From the NCBI GenBank assembly GCA_030527685.1, contig JAUNAG010000010.1:1-33836 (forward strand): a DNA stretch of 33,836 bases, read 5' to 3'. Below the pieces are notes generated by a model, which worked only from the letters and a program-made list of their open reading frames with translations, searched no databases and was not told where the DNA came from. Position 1 is the stretch's first letter, and every line of letters begins with the position of its first letter. The stretch is from Lachnospiraceae bacterium (GTDB lineage Bacteria; Bacillota; Clostridia; Lachnospirales; Lachnospiraceae). The position numbers were made by a program, and so were the translations under genes. Below are positions 1 through 8,578 of the stretch, piece by piece.

Positions 1-260
1 AGGCAGTCGGACCGGAGATGAAGATTTTCGTGGACTGCGGCATGAGTGACGGCTATGACGTCTATAAGGCACTGGCGCTCGGTGCAGATGCAGTCTGTAC
101 GGGCAGCGCTATTGTGGAACCACTTGAAAAAGAAGGCACAGCCGGCGTTATAGAGAAGATCCGTTATATGAACGGGCAGCTGATGAATCTGATGGAGATG
201 ACCAATGTCCGGACGCTGGATCAGATGACAGCGGAAGTTCTGCATATCCCGACATTTTAA
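1..260 (+). CDS. FMN-dependent alpha-hydroxy-acid dehydrogenase-like protein, C-terminal fragment
   Basis: This is the 3' end of a gene that begins before the window; codons are in frame from base 3 and it ends in TAA. The visible 85 or so residues contain a glycine-rich phosphate-binding segment of a TIM-barrel flavoenzyme: DCGMSDGYDVYKALALGADAV, in two overlapping parts, matches the DGG(I/V)R-G-DV-KALALGADAV signature of FMN-dependent lactate/glycolate-type dehydrogenases. The following helix (MNGQLMNLMEMTNVRTLDQM) fits the C-terminal helix of that family. An internal ATG at 18 is not a real start. The next gene follows after 57 bases with no clear terminator, so co-transcription is possible. 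IMP dehydrogenase or an FMN-binding glutamate synthase is a less likely alternative. Confidence 0.6.
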   Translation, partial: AVGPEMKIFVDCGMSDGYDVYKALALGADAVCTGSAIVEPLEKEGTAGVIEKIRYMNGQLMNLMEMTNVRTLDQMTAEVLHIPTF

Positions 261-317
261 ATGCTGAAAGTATAAAACACGGAGAGCCTGAGGAGGGCAC
301 TCCGGATGGAGGTATAA

Positions 318-2396
318 ATGAAAAAAGTACAATCACTCTGCAATTATTGCGCGATTGACTGTAATCTGGATTTTTATGTCGATGACAACAACCGGATTAC
401 GGCAGTGAAGCCGACACCGGGATATCCGGTCAATGACGGCTTCTGCTGCATCAAGGGACTTTCTCTGGACAAGCAGCAGACGGTTGTGACCAAGCCGCAC
501 ACACCGAGAGTCCGCATGGAGGACGGAAGCTATCAGTATCCGGGCTGGGACTATGCCTTTGATCTGATTGCGAGACGCTTCCGTGAAATTCAGGAAAAGT
601 ACGGACGCGAGGCACTGGCCTGCATCTCCACCGGTCAGCTGACAATGGAGGAGTTTGCCATCAACGGCCATATCATGCGTGATCATCTGCAGACCAATGT
701 AGACGGCAATACCAGACTCTGCATGGCTTCCGCCGTTGTGGCGCACAAGCAGACCTACGGCTTTGATGCTCCGGGCTACACACTGAAGGATTTCGAGCTT
801 TCGGATACGATTATTCTTGTCGGCGCAAATCCGGTTGTGGCACACCCGATTGTCTGGGACCGCATCAGAAAGAACAAGAACAAAAAGCTGATCGTCATTG
901 ACCCGAGACGAAGCGAGACAGCTAAAAATGCAGATTATCACTATCCGCTGAAGACCAAGACAGACTCCACTCTGTTCTACGGTCTGGCAAATTATTTCAT
1001 CGAAAAGGACTGGATTGACCATGCATTTATCGAAGCACATACAAACCGCTTCGAGGAGTATAAGGCCTTCGTGAAGGACTTCCCGCTGGAGAAGGTCAGC
1101 GAGGTGACAGGTCTTTCCATGGAGCAGCTGCTGGAGCTGATCGATCTGATTCACAGCGGTGAGCGCGTCTCCATGTGGTGGACCATGGGTATCAATCAGT
1201 CTCATAATGCTGTCCGCGCAGCACAGTCCATCATGAATCTGCAGCTTCTTCTGGGCAATTACGGAAAACCGGGAACCGGCGGCAATTCCATCACGGGACA
1301 GTGCAATGCCATGGGCTCCCGCCTGTTCTCCAACCAGGCATCCCTCTTCGGACATGATTTCGCCAATCCGGAGGCGAGAGCGAAGATTGCAGGAATCTTC
1401 CATTGTGACGAGTCGATTCTTGCGAAGGGTCCGACAAAGACCTATGACCAGATTATCGACGGCATCAACAGGGGCGAGATCAAGGCATTATGGATCATGT
1501 GCACGAATCCGAGACATTCCTGGACCAACAACGAGACTTTCCGGAAGGCAATGGAAAAGCTGGAATTCTATGTTGTACAGGATATCTATGATGATATTGA
1601 AAGTGCAGAACTCTACGATGTCTTCCTGCCGGCAGTTCCGGGTATCAAGAAGGAGGGCACCTATATCAATCTGGAGCGCCGTCTCTCCCGCCTGGTCTCT
1701 GTTGTGACGCCGGATGAGGACGAAAAGAACGACTATCAGATTATGTACGGCATCGCAAAAGCACTTGGCCTGCAGGATATCATCGATTACTGGAAGACAC
1801 CGGAAGACTGCTTCAATCTTCTGAAGCAGGTTTCAAAGGGCAGACCGTTTGATATTACAGGCGTAGATTTCAGAGGTCTTGAAAATTCACACGGTATTCA
1901 GTGGCCGTTCAGAGAGGGCGAAACGCTTGAAGAGGATGAGCGCCGTCTGTATGCCGACGGAAGATTCTATTATCCGGACGGAAAGGCCGTCTTCCAGTTT
2001 GAGCCGGTTCCGGAAAATCCGATGCCGCAGACAGCTGAATTCCCGTATATTTTCAATACCGGAAGAGGAACTGTCGGACAGTGGCATACACAGTCCAGAA
2101 CACGTGAGGTACAGTTCGTAGAGGATGTCAGCCTGAAGCATCCGTACATCTTTATCAGTACAAAGCTGGCAGCCGAAAAGGGACTGAAGCATGAGGACTG
2201 GGTTACCGTTGATTCCTGCAACGGACAGTCTGCAGATTTCGCCGTCCGCATCACGGATGACGTACAGGACGATGAGATCTACTGCCCGATTCATTATATT
2301 GAGTGCAACAAGCTGACTCCGTCGGTCTATGATCCGTATTCCAAGGAGCCGTCCTATAAGTCCGCGGTTGTCAACTTAAGAGTGAAGGAGAACTGA
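318..2396 (+). CDS. Molybdopterin oxidoreductase, nitrate-reductase-like catalytic subunit
   Basis: The 692-residue protein is a bis-molybdopterin guanine dinucleotide enzyme of the DMSO-reductase superfamily. The N-terminus has the [4Fe-4S] ligand pattern Cys8-x2-Cys11-x3-Cys15 with a further Cys43/Cys44 followed by IKG. Cys135, in NTRLCMASAV, sits where Nap/Nas-type nitrate reductases carry the molybdenum-ligating cysteine, so this is not a selenocysteine enzyme. GANPVVAHPI and the following segment fit the molybdopterin domains, and the last 120 residues fit the molydopterin dinucleotide-binding C-terminal domain. There is no Tat or Sec signal, so it should be cytoplasmic. The start is supported by GGAGG five bases upstream. 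Genes for a ferredoxin, a flavoprotein, a channel and cofactor synthesis follow directly. Nitrate is the best guess for the substrate by family; another oxyanion cannot be excluded. The order resembles the nitrate reductase operon known from Clostridium perfringens. Confidence 0.82.
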   Translation: MKKVQSLCNYCAIDCNLDFYVDDNNRITAVKPTPGYPVNDGFCCIKGLSLDKQQTVVTKPHTPRVRMEDGSYQYPGWDYAFDLIARRFREIQEKYGREALACISTGQLTMEEFAINGHIMRDHLQTNVDGNTRLCMASAVVAHKQTYGFDAPGYTLKDFELSDTIILVGANPVVAHPIVWDRIRKNKNKKLIVIDPRRSETAKNADYHYPLKTKTDSTLFYGLANYFIEKDWIDHAFIEAHTNRFEEYKAFVKDFPLEKVSEVTGLSMEQLLELIDLIHSGERVSMWWTMGINQSHNAVRAAQSIMNLQLLLGNYGKPGTGGNSITGQCNAMGSRLFSNQASLFGHDFANPEARAKIAGIFHCDESILAKGPTKTYDQIIDGINRGEIKALWIMCTNPRHSWTNNETFRKAMEKLEFYVVQDIYDDIESAELYDVFLPAVPGIKKEGTYINLERRLSRLVSVVTPDEDEKNDYQIMYGIAKALGLQDIIDYWKTPEDCFNLLKQVSKGRPFDITGVDFRGLENSHGIQWPFREGETLEEDERRLYADGRFYYPDGKAVFQFEPVPENPMPQTAEFPYIFNTGRGTVGQWHTQSRTREVQFVEDVSLKHPYIFISTKLAAEKGLKHEDWVTVDSCNGQSADFAVRITDDVQDDEIYCPIHYIECNKLTPSVYDPYSKEPSYKSAVVNLRVKEN

Positions 2397-2397
2397 T

Positions 2398-2817
2398 ATG
2401 TACAGAATTAAAATCGACAGAAGCCGCTGTATCGGATGTCTGATGTGCGTCACCTCCTGCTGCATTTCCCATGATACACATGATGCGAGAAACCGCGTGG
2501 TCATCGACAGCGAAACACGTCCGGCACCGATCTTCTGCAGACACTGCGATAAGCCGGAATGTGCAATTACCTGCATGACGGGAGCGATGCACAAGGATCC
2601 GGAGACAGGCTATGTCATGTATGATCAGGAGCGCTGCGCACACTGCTTTATGTGCGTTATGGGATGTCCCTACGGCGTTCTGAAGCCGGATGCCATCTAT
2701 AACCAGATTGTCATGAAATGTGATATGTGCGTGCACAGAAGTGAAGACGGCAAGGGAAATCCTATGTGTGTTGAAAAATGTCCGATGCATGCCATTACGT
2801 TAGCGGAGGTGGATTAA
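2398..2817 (+). CDS. 4Fe-4S ferredoxin-type electron-transfer subunit
   Basis: The 139-residue protein has four cysteine clusters and sixteen ligand-type cysteines, as in the DmsB/HycB/NarH-like electron-transfer family. The first is CIGCLMCVTSC (C-x2-C-x2-C-x3-C), followed by CRHCDKPECAITC, CAHCFMCVMGCP, and the split group CDMC...MCVEKCP. It starts one base after the stop of the molybdoenzyme gene, so the two are translationally linked. The likely role is to pass electrons from the flavoprotein encoded next to the [4Fe-4S] centre of the catalytic subunit. It has no membrane segment or signal peptide. Confidence 0.85.
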   Translation: MYRIKIDRSRCIGCLMCVTSCCISHDTHDARNRVVIDSETRPAPIFCRHCDKPECAITCMTGAMHKDPETGYVMYDQERCAHCFMCVMGCPYGVLKPDAIYNQIVMKCDMCVHRSEDGKGNPMCVEKCPMHAITLAEVD

Positions 2818-2819
2818 TC

Positions 2820-4067
2820 GTGGAAAAATACGTTGTTATCGGTGCTTCTGCTGCCGGCTGCAATGCCGTCAAGGAAATCAGAAAGCTGAAGCCGGAAAGC
2901 CGGATTACATTAATCTCAACAGATACCGCCATCTATTCCCGCTGTATTTTATATCATTATCTGAAGGGAATCAGAACGCTTGAGGAACTGAACTTCGTGG
3001 AGCCGGACTTCGAGAAGGTCTACAACGTGGAGTGGCTGAAGGGCAGAACCGCGTCCGGTGTGGATGTGGATGCGAACAAGGTTCTTCTGAGTGACGGAAG
3101 CGAAGTGGAGTATGATTCTCTGCTGATCGCAACCGGTTCACATACAAACTTCCCGCCGATTCCGGGATTGAGAGAAGGAACCAATATTGTCGGCTTCCGC
3201 AACTTTGATGATATCGAGAAGATTGAGGCAGTCCTTCCCGAGGTGGAGAACATCTTCATCATGGGTGCCGGCCTGATCGGTATTGATGCCGCTGCCGGCC
3301 TCGTTCCGCATCACAAGAACATTACGCTTGCCGATATGGGCCCGTATATGCTCCCGATTCAGCTGGATGAGGAGACTTCACGCACCTATATGGATCTCTT
3401 TGAGAAAGAGGGCGTCAAGCAGTATTACAGCATGGGTGCAAAGGAATTCCGTCTTGATGAAAACGGACACTGCTATGAGGTGGAACTGGGTGACGGAACG
3501 GTGATTCCGACTGATCTGGTCATCAACTGCGCCGGTGTCCGCTCCAATATCGAATTCCTGGCAGATTCCAAAATTGAATGCGACCGCTTCGGTCTGCTGT
3601 TCGATCATCACGGAAGAACCAACATTCCGAATGTCTACGGTGCAGGTGATGTCTCCGGACGCGCCCCGATCTGGCCGGTTGCTGTTAAGGAAGGTCTGAT
3701 CGCCGCAAGTAATATGTGCGGAAAAGAGCTCTCCATGGATGATTTCTTCGCATCCAAGTCCACGATGAACTTCCTCGGTGTTCCGACTCTTTCGGTCGGC
3801 AATCCGAACAAGTACGATGAGTCCTGTGAGGTCGTGATTGACCGCGACCAGAAGGGCAATTATAAGAAGATCGTCCATAAGGACGGCGTGATCATCGGTG
3901 CGCTGATTCAGGGCAATCTGTCCTATGCAGGCGTTCTGACGCAGCTGATCAGACGAAAGATCGACGTCAGCAAGGTGAAGAAGCCGCTGTTCGCTATCGA
4001 CTATTCCGATTTCTTCAGAGAAGCAGACAACTTTGAATTCCGCTATGACAAAGAAGAGGAGATCTGA
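2820..4067 (+). CDS. FAD-dependent NAD(P)H oxidoreductase
   Basis: The protein belongs to the pyridine nucleotide-disulfide oxidoreductase class, nearest to NirB N-terminal and rubredoxin-reductase-like proteins. Residues 3 to 33 form an FAD-binding Rossmann fold (VVIGASAAGCNAV). A second GxGxxG fold, IFIMGAGLIGIDAA, for NAD(P)H lies near residue 145, and NVYGAGDVSG near residue 280 is the flavin-contacting C-terminal motif. I start it at GTG 2820 (415 residues) because GCGGAGGT lies just upstream; an ATG at 2778 would overlap the ferredoxin gene by 40 bases and adds residues that fit no FAD fold. The redox-active CxxxxC of disulfide reductases is absent. It probably feeds NAD(P)H electrons to the ferredoxin subunit, as proposed for NarC-like partners in clostridial nitrate reductase operons. 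Confidence 0.8.
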   Translation: MEKYVVIGASAAGCNAVKEIRKLKPESRITLISTDTAIYSRCILYHYLKGIRTLEELNFVEPDFEKVYNVEWLKGRTASGVDVDANKVLLSDGSEVEYDSLLIATGSHTNFPPIPGLREGTNIVGFRNFDDIEKIEAVLPEVENIFIMGAGLIGIDAAAGLVPHHKNITLADMGPYMLPIQLDEETSRTYMDLFEKEGVKQYYSMGAKEFRLDENGHCYEVELGDGTVIPTDLVINCAGVRSNIEFLADSKIECDRFGLLFDHHGRTNIPNVYGAGDVSGRAPIWPVAVKEGLIAASNMCGKELSMDDFFASKSTMNFLGVPTLSVGNPNKYDESCEVVIDRDQKGNYKKIVHKDGVIIGALIQGNLSYAGVLTQLIRRKIDVSKVKKPLFAIDYSDFFREADNFEFRYDKEEEI

Positions 4068-4072
4068 TCCAT

Positions 4073-5008
4073 ATGAAAAAGAAACTGAATCTCATTCCGG
4101 TTCCGCTGCTTCCGACGATGGTCGGAGCCTGCACGCTCGGCAATGTCTACATGGGCTTCGGCTTCACCTGGCTTCGCAATCTGATCTTCGTGCTTGCCGC
4201 TGTTCTGGTTGTGTTTTATATCGGCAAGCTTGTCATGAATACGGAAACCTGCAAAAAGGAGTATGACAATACCATCCTCTGCTCCTTATACGGAGGCTTC
4301 TCCATGCTTCTGATGCTCATCGGCAGCTTCCTGTTCGCCTATGTGCCGGCTCTCGGCAAGGGACTCTGGTTTGCGGGTGTCATTATTCACGCCGTTCATA
4401 TCTGCGTCTTCACTTATAAAAATGTTCTGAAGGGCGTTCAGATTCCGACCTTTATGCCGAGCTGGTTTGTCACCTACAACGGTATCATGGTTGCGGTTGT
4501 GACAGGCGGAGCGATGAACCAGCCGATGCTGACAAAGATCATTACATACTACGGTATTCTGATCTTTACCGTAATTATTCCGTTTATGGTCTGGAGACTG
4601 GTGAAAAAACCGATCGGCGATGCGGTCTATCATACACAGGCCGTGCTTCTGGCTCCGTGCAGCCTTTGCGTTGTGTCTTATCTGAATGCAGTGGAGAACC
4701 CGAACCGCGTGATTCTGTATTATCTGTATGCCGCAGTGCTGCTTTCCCTGTTCTTCATTATCTACAAGCTTCCGTCCTTCTTCCGGTTCAGCTTTACACC
4801 GGCATTTGCAGGACTGACCTTCCCGATGGCAATCGGTACTGTCGCAACAGGACGTTTTGCCGGCTATCTGGAAGCACAGAATATGGTGCAGGCAGCGGGC
4901 GTTCTGAAGCAGCTGCAGGGCCTTCAGATTCTGCTGACAACCGGCATCATCTTCTACGTACTGCTGCAGTTCTTTATTCTCTTAAAAAAGAATCTGCAGG
5001 AAGCTTAA
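4073..5008 (+). CDS. TDT family (TehA/SLAC1-like) membrane channel or transporter
   Basis: The 311-residue protein is hydrophobic throughout, with about ten predicted membrane helices, as in the tellurite-resistance/dicarboxylate transporter (TDT) family. The opening segment PVPLLPTMVGACTLGN and the late segment FAGLTFPMAIGTVATG match conserved helices of that fold; the second holds a Phe-Pro pair where TehA/SLAC1 channels carry their pore-gating phenylalanine (family knowledge, alignment not run). It starts five bases after the flavoprotein gene, so it belongs to the molybdenum operon. Known family members conduct small anions such as nitrate, chloride, malate or sulfite. The context therefore suggests uptake of the enzyme's substrate or release of its product, possibly nitrite. 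This function is inferred. Confidence 0.75.
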   Translation: MKKKLNLIPVPLLPTMVGACTLGNVYMGFGFTWLRNLIFVLAAVLVVFYIGKLVMNTETCKKEYDNTILCSLYGGFSMLLMLIGSFLFAYVPALGKGLWFAGVIIHAVHICVFTYKNVLKGVQIPTFMPSWFVTYNGIMVAVVTGGAMNQPMLTKIITYYGILIFTVIIPFMVWRLVKKPIGDAVYHTQAVLLAPCSLCVVSYLNAVENPNRVILYYLYAAVLLSLFFIIYKLPSFFRFSFTPAFAGLTFPMAIGTVATGRFAGYLEAQNMVQAAGVLKQLQGLQILLTTGIIFYVLLQFFILLKKNLQEA

Positions 5009-5097
5009 GTGAAGAAGCGGACAGCCTGAAAACAACTGTTTTACAGGCCGTATGGTCAAAAAAGCAGTACGATCATTAACAGGATTTAAAAAGCTGG

Positions 5098-6222
5098 ATG
5101 ACAATGAATAAGATGAAAACCGGCACGGCGGTTCTGTGCGGCGGCACGAGCCGCCGCATGGGAGTCGATAAGGCTGTACTGAAAATCGGAGAGCGAACCT
5201 TTCTGGAAGAGATTCTTTCCCGTTTTAACGATAGGACTGAGGTTTATCTCTCTGTGAGAAAGGGACAGCGCTACGGACAGGAACTGTCAGGCGTCACAAT
5301 CCGCTATGCAGAGGACATTTACGAAGACTGCGGGCCGCTGGGCGGTCTGCACGCCCTGCTTTCCTCCTGTGAGGAAGAGGCTCTGTTTGTGACAACCGCA
5401 GATCTGCCGCTGGCGGATCTGCAGCTGAAAAGAGAGCTGCAGGAATATCTGCTGCCTTCTGTCGATGCGGTGATACCGATCGATCCGGACGGCCGTCTGC
5501 ATCCTTTATGTGCGATTTATACGAAGCGCTTTCTTCCGATGATCGAAGAGGCACTTTGCAGCTGTCGGTACAGAGTGCGGGACGTTCTGAAGGCGGGGGT
5601 CGTCTCTTATGTTCCGGTTACGAAGCTGACAAGCGGGACGGAAAAACTGGCGAACATTAACACACCGGAGGATTATGAGCAGTTTTTGCTGATGCGAAAA
5701 AATCATCCGATAACAAAAAACCGGTACGGCATACCGGTTTTTTCTCTGGCAGCGTATTCGGGAAGCGGGAAGACGACTTTTCTGACTGAGCTGATCAGAG
5801 AACTTTGCGCAAAAGAGATTCACACTGCAGTGATTAAGCACGACGGTCATGATTTCGAAATTGACCGTGAGGGAAAGGACAGCTGGAAGCTGGCCCGCGC
5901 AGGTGCTAAAGAGGTGATTCTGAATTCCGCATCGAAAACAGCGCGAATGCAGTATTATGAACGGGACATCCGTTCGGTCGTGGATGATATCACCGATGCG
6001 GATGTGATTCTGATAGAAGGCAGCAAGCACGGCCCGTATCAGAAGATCCTGTTCTTCAGAGAAGCCGCAGGGAAGCCGGCAGCAATGGATCTGCAGCAGG
6101 AGCAGCCGGTGCTGATTATAAGTGACCGCAGAGACTGGCCGCAGGCACGTTGTCCGGTATTCGGACTTCAGGACACATTTAAAACAGCCTGCTGGATGCA
6201 GGACAGATTAGCAGGAGAGTGA
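5098..6222 (+). CDS. mobAB: MobA-MobB fusion: molybdenum cofactor guanylyltransferase and MobB GTP-binding domain
   Basis: This is a two-domain protein of 374 residues. Residues 8 to about 195 are MobA, which attaches GMP to molybdopterin: the nucleotide-binding LCGGTSRRMGVDKAVL is near the N-terminus and TTADLPLAD carries the metal-binding Asp. Residues from about 212 are MobB, with the P-loop AYSGSGKTTFL and the downstream ILIEGSKHGP motif. Both domains look complete, and MobA and MobB are normally separate proteins. The start could also be the ATG at 5104 or 5113, as the ribosome site (CAGGAT at 5080) is weak. It supplies the guanine dinucleotide cofactor needed by the molybdoenzyme upstream; moeA follows after four bases. 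A terminator-like hairpin lies in the coding sequence at the domain junction. Confidence 0.9.
   Translation: MTMNKMKTGTAVLCGGTSRRMGVDKAVLKIGERTFLEEILSRFNDRTEVYLSVRKGQRYGQELSGVTIRYAEDIYEDCGPLGGLHALLSSCEEEALFVTTADLPLADLQLKRELQEYLLPSVDAVIPIDPDGRLHPLCAIYTKRFLPMIEEALCSCRYRVRDVLKAGVVSYVPVTKLTSGTEKLANINTPEDYEQFLLMRKNHPITKNRYGIPVFSLAAYSGSGKTTFLTELIRELCAKEIHTAVIKHDGHDFEIDREGKDSWKLARAGAKEVILNSASKTARMQYYERDIRSVVDDITDADVILIEGSKHGPYQKILFFREAAGKPAAMDLQQEQPVLIISDRRDWPQARCPVFGLQDTFKTACWMQDRLAGE
5715..5743 (+). terminator. Terminator-like hairpin inside the mobA-mobB coding sequence
   Basis: AAAAAACCGGTA and TACCGGTTTTTT form a perfect 12-base-pair stem with a five-base loop, and the 3' arm ends in six T. 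By shape this is a standard intrinsic terminator. It encodes residues around 206 to 215, right where the MobA domain ends and MobB begins. Translating ribosomes would normally suppress it, so its activity is unknown. Confidence 0.5.
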
Positions 6223-6226
6223 CAGC

Positions 6227-7420
6227 ATGCATCTTGATTCAATTGAAACTGTACAGTCCGCTTTATTCAGAAGTGCTGACTGTCTGCCTGTGATTTCCGT
6301 TCCGATGGAAGAGGCCTTTGGCTGTATCCTGGCAGAGGATATGCTGGCGCAGACAACGCAGCCGCCGTTCCGCAGATCAGCAATGGACGGCTATGCACTT
6401 CGTTATTCTGATCTGGCAGCTGCCGGCACACCGGGCGTATTTCCGGTGAAGGGAATTCTGTATGCAGGAGATCAGCCGCTTGACTCTTTCCCGGAGGGAA
6501 GTGCTGTGAGAATTATGACCGGCGCACCGATTCCGGATGAAGCAGACGTAATTATTCCGCAGGAACTGACAGATTACGGTGAGAAGCAGGTGACAATTCA
6601 TCGTGCGCTGCCGCAGCATGCCAACTGTATTCCGGCAGGAGAAGATTTCCGGAAAGGAGATGTCATCAGCTCTGCGGGAAGGTTCGTGGATGCGTATACG
6701 GTTGCGGCAGGCGTCGCAGCCGGCATAAAAAAAGTTTCGGTCAGACGCAGAATCCGTGCTGCTGTTCTGACGACCGGTTCGGAGCTGCGTGATTTGGAGC
6801 AGGAGCTTAAGCCCGGTCAGATTTACAATTCCAATAAAGCATATTTTGCGGCGCGACTGCAGGAGCTGGGCTGTGAAGTGATCATGGCAAAAAGTGTGGC
6901 AGATGAGGTCGGAGAGATTCGGGAGATGATCAGAGAAGCTGCAAAGAGGGCAGATCTGATTATTACAACAGGAGGCGTATCTGTCGGAAAACGCGATTAT
7001 CTTCCGGAGGTACTGGAGAATCTTTCCGCAGAGACGATCTTCCGCGGGATCTCCGTAAAGCCGGGGTCACCGACAACGGCAGCTCACTACGGAAATACAA
7101 CCATTCTCTGCCTCTCCGGAAATCCGTATTCCTCGATTGCCATGTTTGAGATTCTCTTCCCTTATTATGAGCAGAAGGCTCTTGCAAGGGAAAGAAACCG
7201 TCTGACCGCACTGACGGTGCCGACCGTCAACGGCTATCCGCGGCCGTGTCAGAAGAGGCGTCTGGTGAGAGGAATTCTCACACCGGAGGGAGTGCAGATC
7301 CCGAAGCATCAGAGAAACGGACAGCTGCGCGACGGCATCGGAAGCAACTGTCTGGTGGAGCTTCCGGAGAATTCGCAGCCGGTTCCGGCCGGCGCACCGG
7401 TGAAGGTGCTGCTGATTTAA
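6227..7420 (+). CDS. moeA: Molybdopterin molybdenumtransferase MoeA
   Basis: The 397-residue protein has normal MoeA length and inserts molybdate into adenylylated molybdopterin. Recognisable motifs in order are AMDGYAL near residue 52, MTGAPIPDEADVIIPQE near 100, TTGGVSVGKRDYLPEVLE near 250, and the substrate-site segments KPGSPTTAAHYG and CLSGNPYSS. It is preceded by GCAGGAGAG and starts four bases after the mobAB stop. No MoaA, MoaC, MoaE or MogA gene is in the window, so the early cofactor steps must be encoded elsewhere. It is the last gene of the operon and is followed by a strong terminator. Confidence 0.93.
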   Translation: MHLDSIETVQSALFRSADCLPVISVPMEEAFGCILAEDMLAQTTQPPFRRSAMDGYALRYSDLAAAGTPGVFPVKGILYAGDQPLDSFPEGSAVRIMTGAPIPDEADVIIPQELTDYGEKQVTIHRALPQHANCIPAGEDFRKGDVISSAGRFVDAYTVAAGVAAGIKKVSVRRRIRAAVLTTGSELRDLEQELKPGQIYNSNKAYFAARLQELGCEVIMAKSVADEVGEIREMIREAAKRADLIITTGGVSVGKRDYLPEVLENLSAETIFRGISVKPGSPTTAAHYGNTTILCLSGNPYSSIAMFEILFPYYEQKALARERNRLTALTVPTVNGYPRPCQKRRLVRGILTPEGVQIPKHQRNGQLRDGIGSNCLVELPENSQPVPAGAPVKVLLI

Positions 7421-7436
7421 AATAGAAATAAAAATA

Positions 7437-7499
7437 CTGCCGCAGTCTGAAACGGGGTGGACGGTACAAGTCCTCCCGCTACCGGCTGCGGCAGTTTTT
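7437..7499. terminator. Bidirectional intrinsic terminator between moeA and asrC
   Basis: CTGCCGCAG (7437-7445) pairs with CTGCGGCAG (7486-7494), followed by TTTTT on the plus strand. On the minus strand the same stem is followed by TATTTTTATTT. It can therefore end both the converging moeA and asrC transcripts. The loop is unusually long at 40 bases. Confidence 0.82.
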
Positions 7500-7550
7500 C
7501 GTTGTATTCAGGCTGAAATCCGATGCCGGCTGCATTTGCCGGGAAAAAAC

Positions 7551-8564
7551 TTACCGGATATCGTTGAAGCCGACTTTTTTGATGTTGTTGCTGACATCAT
7601 AGTGCTTGCCGCCCCAGTAGAGTCTGTTGGTGACTTCGCACTTCTCATTCGGGGTGACGTCCTTCATGATCCACTTGTAGAATTCATCGAAGCCGGTTCG
7701 GTCTACGATATAGCCGACATGCTCCTTGGTTTCATAAGCCTTCGGATCAATATATTCTTCTACGTAAGCATAGGCATTCTCGACAAGCTTCAGAACAGTT
7801 TCCTCATCAGCCCACTTCATGAAATCCTCTGCCAGTCTCGGATTCTTCTTTCCTGTACGGCCGAGAAGAACGACACGGAAATAGTGCTCCTTTGATCTTG
7901 TCCATGCGCGGGTCGGGCAGTAAGCGACGCAGACACCGCAGCCGATGCACAGGTTCTCATCGCGGACGACCTTGCCGCCGACCATCTTCAGAGCGCCGAC
8001 GGAACGGATCTTGCAGTAATCCACACACTGGGTGCAGCCGATGCAGCGGTCGGCATCGTACTGCGGATCGGTCATGCCGATAATGCCGAAGTCGTCCATG
8101 CGGACCTTGGCGCAGTCATTGGAGCAGCCGGTAAATGCAATCTTGAAATGACGGTTGTTCGGGAAGATCTGATCTTCCATCTTCTGGGCAAATGCTGTTG
8201 TATCATAGCAGCCGAAGGGGCAAAGACGTGCGCCCGGACATGCCACGACGTTTCTGGTGCCGGATGCCGGGAAGCCCTTGTCGCGCTCCTCCTGGTTGAT
8301 GCCGGCTTCATCGATGCAGAGCTGCAGCTCCTTATTGACCTTGTCGACATCTTCAAGAGAGATGCCCGGAATCTCGATACCCTGTCTGTTTGTGATAAAG
8401 ATGGATCCGTTTCCGTATTTTTCAGCGATTTCCGTGATTCGTGCCATGCTCTTTGCATTGATCAGTCCGCCCGGGACACGCACTCTGGATGCCGTTTCGC
8501 CCCTGTGCTTCGATACACGGAAAGCATTTTTCTTTAATGCTTTTAAATTAATATCCAGGCTCAT
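7551..8564 (-). CDS. asrC: Anaerobic sulfite reductase subunit C (siroheme subunit)
   Basis: AsrC is the catalytic subunit that reduces sulfite to sulfide with six electrons. The siroheme/[4Fe-4S] ligand pattern is visible as CPGARLC and, about 40 residues on, GCSNDC. Two ferredoxin clusters follow: CIGCTQCVDYC and CIGCGVCVAYCP. I choose the ATG at 8564 (337 residues) because AAAGGGAGG ends six bases upstream; the ATG at 8570 directly abuts the GGAGG and would leave no spacing. The chosen N-terminus MSLDINLKALKKNAFRVSK also resembles other AsrC proteins. The gene follows asrB after 14 bases. Confidence 0.92.
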   Translation of the reverse strand: MSLDINLKALKKNAFRVSKHRGETASRVRVPGGLINAKSMARITEIAEKYGNGSIFITNRQGIEIPGISLEDVDKVNKELQLCIDEAGINQEERDKGFPASGTRNVVACPGARLCPFGCYDTTAFAQKMEDQIFPNNRHFKIAFTGCSNDCAKVRMDDFGIIGMTDPQYDADRCIGCTQCVDYCKIRSVGALKMVGGKVVRDENLCIGCGVCVAYCPTRAWTRSKEHYFRVVLLGRTGKKNPRLAEDFMKWADEETVLKLVENAYAYVEEYIDPKAYETKEHVGYIVDRTGFDEFYKWIMKDVTPNEKCEVTNRLYWGGKHYDVSNNIKKVGFNDIR

Positions 8565-8578
8565 TGCCATCCTCCCTT

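Noticed and set aside
333-1403. Long minus-strand open frame opposite the molybdoenzyme gene
   Set aside because: The plus-strand protein has clear family motifs, and the antisense translation resembles no family and has no ribosome site.
318-2396. Selenocysteine in the molybdoenzyme
   Set aside because: The metal-ligand position is encoded by TGC (Cys135) and there is no in-frame TGA.
7437-7499. Long-looped hairpin after moeA as a riboswitch or small RNA
   Set aside because: It lies after the gene, has T-runs on both strands and matches a shared terminator; the 40-base loop shows no known aptamer.
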